Source: Tritrichomonas musculus (Eukaryota; Parabasalia; Tritrichomonadida; Tritrichomonadidae). From it: a stretch of 64,000 nucleotides of DNA. The translations under genes were made by a program, and so were the position numbers. A model generated the notes under the pieces. It saw only the letters and a program-made list of their open reading frames with translations, ran no database searches and had not been told where the DNA came from. Shown piece by piece: positions 30,335-40,274 of the stretch; positions within the stretch are counted from its first letter, which is position 1, and each line of letters starts with the position of its first letter. The stretch covers positions 992,001 to 1,056,000 of the forward strand of contig JAPFFF010000017.1 of the NCBI GenBank assembly GCA_039105265.1, read 5' to 3'.

Positions 30335-31420
30335 GATAGCAATAATAACGATAACGATAATAAAAATGTTCCTGAAGATAACTTTCAAAGTGAAGATTTG
30401 TTTAAGGCATTTGCTATTTGCTTGTTGTCCATTCAGAATACCCTTTCATTTGATTGTTTTCTCTATTGCAATGAAAATAGTATGCCAACTACTGAAAATC
30501 AAAATTCTTATTATCAAGAATGTGTTAACGAAATGAATAATATTTCATTAGGTAATTGGTCAAAGAAATTAGGCAATTACGCTTATAAATTGAATTCCCT
30601 ATTCACAATGAAAGAATTTAATTTCTGGCGCCAAAAGTCACAAGACATAAAAATTGGTCCAAAAGAAGTTCAAAAATTAATTAAAATCGCGAATTCTGGT
30701 TTTTCGGATTGGTTTATCAATTTATTCAATAGTGATAATAATAATAATAATAATAGTAATAAAAATAGTAATAGTAACAATAATAATAGCAATAATAATA
30801 ATAACAATAATAATAATAATAACAATAATAACAACAATAACAATAACAATAATAATAACAATAACAATAATAATGCCAATAATAATGACAATAACAATAA
30901 TAATGATGATGAAAAAATCAAAAAAACAATTTTTGAAAATTACAAAGCAATTTATGAAGGAGTTAAAAATATATGTTCTGATGTTACCGATTTGATGAAA
31001 ATTAATGTAGATTTGATTAATTCAGATAAAGTAAAAGAACTTGTTAACAGTTATCAGAGAAATAATAATAGTAGCAATAATAATAATAGTAATAATATTT
31101 ATAAAAATATTGAAATATTTTTCTCAAAAGAACAGAAAGATTACGAATTGAAATGCACACAATTGGAACCAAATAACTATAATTCATTATATGAAAGGAT
31201 GTATGATATTATCAGCTTGTTGAAAAAAAAGAAAAATTTAAAAAGCAGTGATTTTAAGCTAGTGATTGATAAATCAATTCCCTCAGATACTGAAATAAAT
31301 TGTGACACTTGTATCAATATTGATCCCTATTTAATCAGAAATGTCTTTTATTTTATTACTCAAATACTTTTTAACAAAAGTAAAACTGATCAGGAGCAAG
31401 AAATCGATACAGTAATTTAA
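29204..31420 (+). CDS. Asparagine-repeat protein, unknown function
   Basis: 738 residues, not recognised. Two long Asn-rich tracts, about 305-385 and 510-570, plus a third short one near 620, interrupt three predicted helical blocks: 1-290, 390-505 and 570-738. The first block has a charged helix (EKEKEKLAKDKSSLETR) and then globular text such as FNFIPGDVNVTHAHVILAYLS-like and HFLSYIPIFLNFAQEF. The blocks look like one helical domain split by Asn insertions, so the repeats are probably loops. No signal peptide or membrane segment. Uninterrupted ATG-to-TAA frame and conserved-looking blocks make it a real gene. Confidence 0.75.
30113..30362 (+). repeat. AAT/AAC microsatellite coding poly-Asn (first tract)
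   Basis: Imperfect trinucleotide array AAT/AAC with sparse AGT, ACC and GAT, in frame with the Asn-repeat protein. The mixed synonymous codons point to an old array under protein-level tolerance rather than a fresh expansion. Confidence 0.9.
30732..30909 (+). repeat. AAT/AAC microsatellite coding poly-Asn (second tract)
   Basis: Same composition as the first tract. The longest stretch with alternating AAT and AAC is 30790-30880. In frame within the Asn-repeat protein. Antisense frames of Leu or Ile runs are artefacts of this array. Confidence 0.9.
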
Positions 31421-31618
31421 TCATTATGTTATTCTAAATAAACTAATTTGTAAAATAAGTCATCTTATTTTTTTTATCCTAATCTTATTTAATTGAAAAA
31501 TTATTATAGCGATTTTTTTTCTAAATAAAAAAGCATATTAAAAAAAAACTGAACATAATAAGGATAACACAAAAATAAAAAGTTTACAATCCAAAAAGAA
31601 TTAAAATTAAAAAAAAAC

Positions 31619-34600
31619 TCAATTACTATCATCGAATTTGAACTCTTCGAATGAATTATCATCGTTACTTAGCTTGGAACTAACAACATGAGTGCGCTTT
31701 GGTGGATCTCTGGAAAGAGTCTTTCCATTTTTAACTTCGGCTAGATCAACGGAATTTGTTGGAGCGTCAGAGTTATTTGATTCTGAGAAAACTGAAATTG
31801 CATGAAAACCATCTGATTCATCAGCATCGTCATCATCATTATTATTAATATTATTGTTATTGATTACTTCTTTATTCTGATTTCCTTTTTGAGGACTTTG
31901 AAATCCACTGAGTGTAAAATTAGAAGCTCCAACAGCAGTTGATGAATTGTCGAAAGTGATTGTTTCAGGTATTGTTGATGAAACATTATTTAGATAATTA
32001 TCGATTTCATCATTATCGTCATTTTTACTTGGGGATTGGGTTTGGGTTTGGCCTTGGGTTTGAGTTGGTTTCTTCTTTGCAGCAGATGAAGATGAAACTT
32101 TTTCGAATTCAAAATTTTGCCCTTCTGAAGCAGACGAAAATTTATCTTTTCTTCTCAATTTTGAATTGCCATGAGATGATGAATGGGCCGACAAATTGAG
32201 GTCGTCATCTAAACCAGAATCAGTTTTTTGTTTTGCGTCGTTATTTTTATTCTTTGGAACTTTTATTCTTCTTTTGGAAGTGGAAGAAGCTGAGTTGAAA
32301 GAGTTGTTATCATTTAATAAAGCACCCTTTTCAATTTGTGAGTTTTGATTCTCTTTCTTCCTCCTTCTTGACAATGAAGATGAAGAATTGAATTGATTTT
32401 CATCGGCTTGGGAATTGTTCTTTCTTGAGCCTAAATCAGATCCTGAATTTGAGTTTAAGTTTATCTTCCTCTTCTTGATTCGATGACCATCTCTATCTCT
32501 TGAATCGGATTCTCCATTTTCACTGTTGATTAATGCAACGCTAGCATCTGATACTGATGAGAATTGCTCACGGAAATCTTTGAATTTCCTGGAAAGCTTC
32601 TGGGCTTGTGCATCTAAATCACTTTCATGGAAGGATGACTCATTATTACTAACAGAAGAAAATTCAAATGAAATTGCTTTGATTTTATCAAGTTCTTCTT
32701 GATTTCGGTTGCTGAGATTGATTTGGTCACGTGATGCGATGATTTCAACTTGTTTATCAATATCAAATGGTGGAAGAACGATTGATGATTCGACGTTTGT
32801 AACAAGGTGAACCTTTCCAAATAATTTGACCTTTGATGAAGGTGAATTTGGTATAGAAATGATCGGATTTTCTTCTTCATCGTCTTCTTCTGGAATAAGG
32901 TCAAACCATCCGTCAGAAATATCTTTGAATAATGAAAGTGGAATATCCGCTGAAGCAAGCATCTTGAAACCAGAAAATTCTCTTCGACAAAGAGTAAATG
33001 ATATTGCAGAATTTTCAAATCCTGTAACCAAGAAGTTAGAGTTCCAATAAGTGTGGAATGCTTCATCTTCTTCTGGTTGCTCTTCTTCTTCTCCTTCAAA
33101 TTTGTGGCACTTATTACTTGGTGTTGATAGAAATGTATCTTGATCCTTGAAATTAATTTGAACAAAAAGAGATTCGCTCTTTGTTGGAATTGCTGGTTCA
33201 ATTTGAACTTCGTGTATACTATTTGTGAAAGGTGTATTTTCATTTTCATTATCATTTGTGAAAGATCGTGGATCTCTCGTCTTGACTTCAATAACATTGA
33301 GAGCAAGTTTGATATAATGTTCAGATGGATCAATATAACGTTTGCCAACTTTACGAGATTTGACTTCTGAGGTTGATGAGAAGAGATTGAAATCAGATGA
33401 CTCTTCGTTACTTTGATTTTTAGCACTGAAAAGATTGCTAAAGCTACTTTCACCACCTTTGGCAGTTGAACTTTCTGGGAGTTCTTCTTCAACCACGTCT
33501 TCTTCGATTTCTTCTATTAATACTGAGCCATTTCGCGATTTGTGGCCATTTTCAGATGCTGGTGAGGCAATTGAAATTTCAGAATTGTTTGTAATAGAAG
33601 AATCAATAACAGAATCAATATCAGCACTCCTCTTCTTAATGAATCTTTCAGAAGGATCTGATGTTGTAAATTCGGATAAGTTGTCAAACGCTGCTGAAAA
33701 CTGATTTTGAGCTTTGTCATCGATGAAAGTTGAAGCTGAGTTTGAAATAACAGATTGATTCTTGTTATTCAATGATGGTTCTGAAATACGTGAGTTTGAT
33801 CCATTTGAATTGTGAATTGAATGAACTGAATAATCATTTGGATTATGATTTGAATGTATTGATGAGCCATTCAAATTATGATTTGAATGAATTGAAGAGC
33901 CTAAGTTTGAATGGTTCTGTTTCTGAGAAATATTAGAATTGCGTGATAGCAAAGAATTGGATTGATGATTAGATTTGTTTGAACTTATTTGAAGTTTTTC
34001 ATCTGGAGTAATGAAATCTTGAACTTCAGATTCGATGCTAATTGTTGACTTAGAAACGTTTGAAGGTTTGTTCGAAGAACGAGACATATTAGAATTAAAT
34101 GAAACTTTAGATGAAAGATTCTTCTTTGATGAACCTTCATTAATTAGAGATGGTTGCTTTGTTGATTCAGTTGTTAGTGAATCGTGATGGCTCTGAGATC
34201 GATTTTGACTTGGAATATCAAGATTTAATGATGATGATAGATGTGAATTTCTTCCCTTCAAAGATGAATTTTCTGGTGTAGTATGTTTACTTGCTGGCTT
34301 AGAATGAGATGATTTTGTACTCATTCGAGATGATTCTTTCTTCTCTTCTTCTTCTATATTTCGATCTTGAACTTCATCCAAATCTCTATTTGAAGAAGGT
34401 AAATGAGGAAGTGAAGCATCTGATTGTGTTGATAACTTTGAATTGTTAACAGGTTTATAAACTACTGAACTTCCTTGGCTTGGCTTTAATACACACTCAG
34501 CATACGATTCATCATTACCTCCATGAGCAGAATCTGAGTTCGATTCTGAGAGGAAGTTTGTTTTCGGACTATGATTTGAATTTGATTTAGATATTTCATC

Positions 34601-36475
34601 TTCTTTTGGTGATCTCAAATCATTATCTTCTGAATTTGGTAAACTGTTCTTTGGTTGTTTCTTTTGATTGAATGAATTATTAATATTGGCATCACGACTC
34701 TTTGCTTGTAACTTTTCACCTCTGTTTCCAATTTGATTAATCTTCGCTTCAATTGATGAAAATGAAGGTTCATATTGTTCATTTGCATCTTCATCATCGC
34801 TAGAAATAGGAACACGATTGATTGGTACTTCTTCAGGTTTGTTAGTACTGATAAATGGACTTCTTGTTCGGACTGGTGACTCTCTAAGTTGATTTGACTT
34901 CGTCATCGAGTTTGTGAGACCTTCAACTTCTGATTTGTACGTTGGTGGTGGTGAACGAGGTGAACGAGGAGATCGTGGTGAATTAAATGAGTTTTGGTAA
35001 GATGGAGGATTCAATGATCTATCATTAGTATTTGAATTCTTTGGTGAATTGAAAACATTTTCGTTTGTATTTTCTTCGTTTTGATCTCCATTAAAAGCAT
35101 CGTTGCGAGCTCCCCCAATTGATGATGTTTCAACTGATTTTGTAGCTCTGTTGTTATGTAGGAATGATGTTTGTGTTGAAGATGAGTTTCGAATAAGCTT
35201 TGTTTCAGTTCCAACATGTGCAGTAGTTGGAGTTGATGTGGGTGTTGGCAATTGATCTTGAACGTTCAAATCTCGGGTTTCTGGTGTATTTTCTATATCG
35301 TTAGCAGATTCGAAGCTTTCATGATTGGATTCTGTTTCTGGTAACTTTGATTTTCTCTTTGTTGTTCTTCTTCCATCGTCGCTTTCATATTCATTATAAT
35401 CTTGTTCATCACTATAATCGTAATAATCATCATAATCAGAGTATTCAACATAATAAGAACTATGCCTATTTGATCGATTTCCACGAGGCCTTCTTTTTTC
35501 GCCTCTGTGAGTATGACGACTATGACGTTTATGAATATGGCGAGGAGTCTTGGATTTATTGTGTCTTCCTTTGGAAGATTTTTTAGGATGACGTTCATCT
35601 GCTGCATTGCCCTCATCTGGTACAATTTCTAATTCAATGTATTGTGGAGCGTTATAAATAGGGCTCTCTAAACGATTATAATCATTTGGAATGTACTGAT
35701 TTTTATTTTTCCGGTGCTTAGTCCTCCTTTGTTCAAAAGGTCCATCCATTGTTGTAGGAGTATGGTTATAATTCTCTGGTGAAATTGCAAGTTGTGGTTT
35801 TCCTTTTTTGGTGTCGTTTCCTTGATTCTTTGAAACCTTTTTCTTAATCCTTCTTCGATTCGATGTGGGAGTATTGTTTTCATCATCTGGAAGAATTTCA
35901 ACGTCTCGAGGTGATATATTATTAGTTGGCGTTCTAGGTGACTTCGGAACTTTAACTTTCATATAATTTTTGGGGATTTGTTGAATATTTCCATTTTTAT
36001 CTGGTACTTCAACTTCTCTTGTAACTATCGAAGCGTATAAATTTGAATTATTCGATCTAAATTTCCTTTCTTCATTCCCTGCTGGGCTTCGTAAACTATT
36101 GGGATTACCAAATTCGGGCTCCATAGCATACCTTCCATTAGGTGAAACACTATCATATGGTTTATTTCGTTTTTCATTTTCATTGAATTTTTCGATCGTA
36201 ACAACATTCTTAATTGATGGCTTTACATGATTATCATTGTTATAAACAACATGAATACCACTTGATTTTTCATCGAGTTCCTCTTTTTGACTAGAATTTT
36301 CTCTTCCATCTACAGATTGTTTTTCTTCTTTAGTGCCAGTGTAAAACTTCAGAGTGATTTTCTGGCGTTTTTGTCCCCTGCTATCTGAGCTTGAAGGTAA
36401 GTTAGCTTTGGGGTCATTGAACTCATCAATATCGTTTTGTTGGTTATTTTTTTTATTTGTTGATGTATTCGTCAT
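31619..36475 (-). CDS. Very long low-complexity protein with a C2-like core
   Basis: 1618 residues. Most of it is disordered: Ser/Asn/Lys/Asp-rich, with a basic His/Arg/Lys segment near 290-345 (RHIHKRHSRHTHRGEK) followed by an Asp/Tyr-rich acidic block (YSDYDDYYDYSDEQDYNEY). A compact region, about 1058-1225, is different. Alternating strands (HYIKLALNVIEVK, SLFVQINFKDQD, ISFTLCRREFSG, ASADIPLSLFKD, GWFDLIPEE, KVKLFGKVHLVTN) look like a single C2-type beta sandwich, similar in style to trichomonad C2-only proteins. The short Asn-His-Ser repeats (HSNHNLNGSSI) near 870 are imperfect tandem duplications. Function unknown: a membrane-associated scaffold is a guess. It is convergent with the Asn-repeat gene, 198 bases away. 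Confidence 0.78.
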   Translation of the reverse strand: MTNTSTNKKNNQQNDIDEFNDPKANLPSSSDSRGQKRQKITLKFYTGTKEEKQSVDGRENSSQKEELDEKSSGIHVVYNNDNHVKPSIKNVVTIEKFNENEKRNKPYDSVSPNGRYAMEPEFGNPNSLRSPAGNEERKFRSNNSNLYASIVTREVEVPDKNGNIQQIPKNYMKVKVPKSPRTPTNNISPRDVEILPDDENNTPTSNRRRIKKKVSKNQGNDTKKGKPQLAISPENYNHTPTTMDGPFEQRRTKHRKNKNQYIPNDYNRLESPIYNAPQYIELEIVPDEGNAADERHPKKSSKGRHNKSKTPRHIHKRHSRHTHRGEKRRPRGNRSNRHSSYYVEYSDYDDYYDYSDEQDYNEYESDDGRRTTKRKSKLPETESNHESFESANDIENTPETRDLNVQDQLPTPTSTPTTAHVGTETKLIRNSSSTQTSFLHNNRATKSVETSSIGGARNDAFNGDQNEENTNENVFNSPKNSNTNDRSLNPPSYQNSFNSPRSPRSPRSPPPTYKSEVEGLTNSMTKSNQLRESPVRTRSPFISTNKPEEVPINRVPISSDDEDANEQYEPSFSSIEAKINQIGNRGEKLQAKSRDANINNSFNQKKQPKNSLPNSEDNDLRSPKEDEISKSNSNHSPKTNFLSESNSDSAHGGNDESYAECVLKPSQGSSVVYKPVNNSKLSTQSDASLPHLPSSNRDLDEVQDRNIEEEEKKESSRMSTKSSHSKPASKHTTPENSSLKGRNSHLSSSLNLDIPSQNRSQSHHDSLTTESTKQPSLINEGSSKKNLSSKVSFNSNMSRSSNKPSNVSKSTISIESEVQDFITPDEKLQISSNKSNHQSNSLLSRNSNISQKQNHSNLGSSIHSNHNLNGSSIHSNHNPNDYSVHSIHNSNGSNSRISEPSLNNKNQSVISNSASTFIDDKAQNQFSAAFDNLSEFTTSDPSERFIKKRSADIDSVIDSSITNNSEISIASPASENGHKSRNGSVLIEEIEEDVVEEELPESSTAKGGESSFSNLFSAKNQSNEESSDFNLFSSTSEVKSRKVGKRYIDPSEHYIKLALNVIEVKTRDPRSFTNDNENENTPFTNSIHEVQIEPAIPTKSESLFVQINFKDQDTFLSTPSNKCHKFEGEEEEQPEEDEAFHTYWNSNFLVTGFENSAISFTLCRREFSGFKMLASADIPLSLFKDISDGWFDLIPEEDDEEENPIISIPNSPSSKVKLFGKVHLVTNVESSIVLPPFDIDKQVEIIASRDQINLSNRNQEELDKIKAISFEFSSVSNNESSFHESDLDAQAQKLSRKFKDFREQFSSVSDASVALINSENGESDSRDRDGHRIKKRKINLNSNSGSDLGSRKNNSQADENQFNSSSSLSRRRKKENQNSQIEKGALLNDNNSFNSASSTSKRRIKVPKNKNNDAKQKTDSGLDDDLNLSAHSSSHGNSKLRRKDKFSSASEGQNFEFEKVSSSSAAKKKPTQTQGQTQTQSPSKNDDNDEIDNYLNNVSSTIPETITFDNSSTAVGASNFTLSGFQSPQKGNQNKEVINNNNINNNDDDDADESDGFHAISVFSESNNSDAPTNSVDLAEVKNGKTLSRDPPKRTHVVSSKLSNDDNSFEEFKFDDSN

Positions 36476-37089
36476 GATTAATAGTTTATCCTATTTTAAC
36501 GAAACTAAAAATATTGAAATATGGAGGAACGATAAAAAATCTCTCAATTATTATTTTCTATTTTTTGGATCAATTTCAATATTAGCCTATATATATTTAT
36601 TGATTTTTAAAGGTATAAATAATATATAAATTAAGAAAATATATTATCAATAGCTATTGACCAACGTTAATATAGAAAAATGATGAATAAAAAAAATGAT
36701 CTGGCCGAATATCCTCTTAAAACTGAATTTTATTTCCGTTAAAATTAAATTAAACGTTTTATAAAATATTTTTGAAAAATAAAGTTCGATATTAACGTAT
36801 AATAGACCAAAGTATAATTGAAAATACCAAACAATATTTTGGAGTCCTTGTATGAAGTAAATATCTTTTTATGCACAGATGCATCAATGTATTAATAATC
36901 ATATTTAAAACTTTGAAAATATTAAAATAATGAGAAATAATAAGGATACTTACCATTTTCTTATGATTATCTCTTGCTGCTTATATCTTATTAACAACAA
37001 GATTAAATAAGGCCTTTTGAAATCAAAAATAATAATAAAAAAATATCCAACATGAAAATAAAATAATAAAAATGTTTACTAGTAAAAAT
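36476..37089. other. Intergenic, 614 bases
   Basis: AT-rich spacer upstream of the long C2-like gene and downstream of histone H4 (both minus). The 91-codon plus-strand frame overlapping 36476-36629 is mostly antisense of the neighbouring gene and is not credible. No RNA gene or repeat seen. Confidence 0.45.
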
Positions 37090-37398
<309 letters not shown>

Positions 37399-37406
37399 TT
37401 AATATG

Positions 37407-37412
37407 AAGTGA
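37407..37412 (-). promoter_or_regulatory. Initiator-like TCACTT upstream of histone H4
   Basis: On the minus strand TCACTT lies with its A about 15 bases before the H4 ATG and fits the trichomonad initiator TCA(+1)Y(T/A). A visual match only. Confidence 0.45.
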
Positions 37413-38387
37413 ATCATTCAAATATTAAAACCCCGCGTAAATTAACGAGAATATTGTCATTTTGCACCATGATATTTTGAATTAGCCCAACGCTATCTTA
37501 AAAAAAGGAAAATTCTATAAAAGATTAATATGATAGGTATCCTAAAATCGCCCAAAAAATAAAAAACATTTGCAAATCTTTTGCAGACGAAAATTGCCTT
37601 TCGGAGATTTTATAAATTACGTTCTGTTCAAACTTTTCAATAAAATATACTAATCTTTACTTTTTGTATATACAATGTAATTACACAGGACGATAGAAAT
37701 TACATATGTAAATACATATGTAATTTTCCGTTAATTTTTTTATTTGAGAAATACTTTTATCTTCAAAAATTTAATCAATTAAAATAAAAAAAGCATGAAT
37801 ATAAAGTAGAAATAATTTTTATTCATTTATTATTGCTAATAAATTATTAAAACTTTGTTATTTCTTTGATCATTCTTTTGATGGTGTAAAATGACACTTA
37901 AATTTTATTATAAAATTCTGATTTTATTTGGACTTATTATGATTAGCCAAATCGTTTTGATTTATTTATTCGATGCATTTGAATTATTTTATAATAGTAC
38001 CGATGTACAAAACCTTTTTTTCTATGATATTTTGCTTCTAATTATATCTCTCAGATAGAATTATCTGTGATAACATAGTTTTTTGATCAAAATCAGCAAG
38101 AGTTAATGAAAAATAATATATATCTGTAGATTCTGAATAAAAATATTGTTTTAAACATAAATAACTGATTTACATCAAAACTTTTGATTTTATAAAAAGT
38201 TACGTTAAAATGTTACGTTAATAAAAAATGTGATGTAAAAAAAGTAAAGATTAAAATATACCGAGAAAGAAGGGTTGAAACTAGCGAATTTTTAATAAAT
38301 ATGATTATAATTAATATATTTTACTTAATGACAGAAAATAAATTTAAACTATTAATTATGATATATTTAATGCCCTTGAAAACAAGA
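37413..38387. other. Gene-free stretch, about 975 bases
   Basis: Upstream flank of histone H4, then extremely AT-rich DNA up to the inserted element at 38398. Near 37705-37725 a small palindromic text (tacatatgtaaatacatatgta) is present. No coding frame or RNA gene found. Confidence 0.5.
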
Positions 38388-38397
38388 TATTACTATA
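38388..38397. repeat. 10-bp target-site duplication, left copy
   Basis: TATTACTATA, identical to 39482-39491, and directly abutting the left inverted repeat of the element at 38398-39481. Confidence 0.75.
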
Positions 38398-39481
38398 TAT
38401 GTGTACAAGGTCCGTTTACAATTAATGCGAAAATTTTATTTTGAAAATTTCATAGGAAAAAGTGTAAAATTGTTTTAAGATATAATTATTATGATGATGT
38501 AGATCATGTATAGCTTTAATTTTTTATAGTTTTATCTTTCTATCATTAATTTTTCAGAACTGAAATATTATTAATCATTTGTTTAATATGAGGATATTTC
38601 AATTTATTTTTTTAATATATATATTTCATATTATATAAATTTTATTTTATGAGTTGTTTTATGTATATTAAAGGAACATGATAATATATTCATGAATGAA
38701 GTATTTTTTAATAATTAAAACAATATCTTGGTATTTCCCAAATATTTATATTATATTTTTATATTTTTAATTTTTTTATATTATTTAATATGCGATTAAT
38801 TATTATATTAAATAATTATTCGGTATTTTTAGAGAAATACTTAAAAATTTTGATTTTTTATAAATAAATTTAATTATCTTGGTGTTTTTAAGAATTAAAT
38901 ATATATTATATAAATATATATATCTTTATATTCTTATTTTAGTTTAATAAAAAATATTAATCATATATATTTCAGAAAATATGAAGATAAATAAAGTTCA
39001 AAAAAATAATATTTCAGATAAATATATGGTTAATAATTCGCCTCGAGTAAAATAAAAGTCGTTATTACGATAGAATGATGGTTAAAAATTAGCCTCGAGT
39101 AAAATAAAAGTCGTTATTTCGATAATATTATAGTCAATAATTAACCTCAAGTAAAAAAAAATCCGTTATTTTGATTATATAAAGGTGAATAATTAACCTC
39201 AAGTAAAATGAAATCCGTTATAACGATTAATATAAGATTAAATATTCACCTTATTAAATAACCGATATTATATGGTGAATAAATAATCATTAATAATCGT
39301 CATTTTAAAATTATACGATTATATTGAATTCAAATAACAATAAATATAAATTTACTTTTATCCTAAAATAAAAAGAATACTTTTTTATTATTATATTATA
39401 TATATTTATTAATATATATATTATATTTAAAAACAATAATAATTCTATAAAATCATGGGAAATGATCACCTTGTACACATA
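38398..39481. mobile_element. Non-autonomous DNA transposon, about 1.08 kb (MULE-like by target duplication)
   Basis: Both ends carry the perfect 14-bp inverted repeat TATGTGTACAAGGT (38398-38411, complement at 39468-39481). Each end is flanked directly by the 10-bp repeat TATTACTATA. No coding frame lies inside, so it must be moved by a transposase made elsewhere. A duplication of 9-10 bp is typical of Mutator-like elements and rare among other DNA transposons with short ends. Inside, at 39028-39235, lie four 52-bp tandem units. Its ends share no obvious text with the Mutator-like transposon at 60437. The perfect ends and duplication suggest a fairly recent insertion. Confidence 0.72.
39028..39235. 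repeat. Four 52-bp tandem units inside the 1.08-kb element
   Basis: Units start at 39028, 39080, 39132 and 39184, each with core taattMRCCTCRAGTAAAA followed by a TCGTTATT or CCGTTAT box. Units 1-2 share CCTCGAG with aaagtcgtt, while units 3-4 share CCTCAAG with aatccgtta, so two sub-types duplicated in pairs. Period exactly 52. Confidence 0.88.
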
Positions 39482-39491
39482 TATTACTATA
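39482..39491. repeat. 10-bp target-site duplication, right copy
   Basis: TATTACTATA, the partner of 38388-38397, directly next to the right inverted repeat. Confidence 0.75.
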
Positions 39492-40274
39492 TATAAAAAA
39501 TGATGACTTTTGAATTCAAATGCTGATCGTAATAGGCAAATTTTTAACCTCGAATAATTTTGATAAAACTTTTCTAATAAAAAGCATTTTATTTATCATT
39601 TATATCATAAAAAATATCATATATTTGCTTTTTAATTGGTATAAATTGGAATTTATTGCCTATTAAAGTTGGACTTAGCTATTGTAAATAAAATTAGATA
39701 TGTAATTTTTTTGATGATTTGATGAAATGAAGCTCCAAAACATAAAATTTCCTATTGAATATTGATAATCATCATTATAAATTTATCTTTTTTAAAAAAT
39801 TAACTTAAATAAGTAAACTGGAACCAAAAACTCAGTACCACAAAAGTTCTCAAAAAAGTGAAAATTCAAAAGAAATGAAGAGAAAATAAAATAAATTTGC
39901 TTCGAAAAGTGAAAATAATTGGTACTGAGATTTTGGCCGCTTCAAAAAGTTTATAAAAATAAAAAAAATTTATACTTTTGGCGGGATTTTAAAAAAGAGG
40001 TGTTAAAATCAAGAATAATAAGATTATATGGAAATTATATTAAAATATTGATATATTGTCAAATAATGATGATGATTCAAAATTGGTTTGATCTCTTTTG
40101 CATTCGTTTAAGGAAAAAGAGCTTTTCTAAAAAAAGTGATATTTCAAATTTTTCAGCACCAATCTTTGAATGAACATGAAACTAAATCGTTATAACAATA
40201 AGTAACTATTATGTAGCATAAATGAAGACTTTTATCATTCGAAATCAGTTCTTGAAAACATTTTTCCAATCAAA
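39492..40274. other. Intergenic, about 780 bases, with a 17-bp inverted repeat
   Basis: AT-rich spacer between the 1.08-kb element and the virus-like element. At 39824-39840 and 39920-39936 lie arms CCAAAAACTCAGTACCA and its complement with one mismatch, about 80 bases apart. They could form a hairpin or mark a tiny inverted-repeat element. The plus-strand frame at 39919-40173 is low-complexity and not accepted as a gene. Confidence 0.5.

Noticed and set aside
30028-30921. Poly-Leu and poly-Ile frames on both strands
   Set aside because: Other frames of the AAT/AAC microsatellites that code poly-Asn in the real gene.
39028-39235. Direct repeats considered as a CRISPR array
   Set aside because: Eukaryotic AT-rich context, contiguous diverging 52-bp units without unique spacers, and no cas genes. 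It is a tandem repeat inside a transposon.
39529-39668. 10-bp inverted pair taataggcaa / ttgcctatta
   Set aside because: Too short and without flanking direct repeats; expected by chance in this composition.
39919-40173. 84-codon frame between the elements
   Set aside because: Lys/Ile/Phe-rich text of plain AT DNA, with no initiator and no family likeness.
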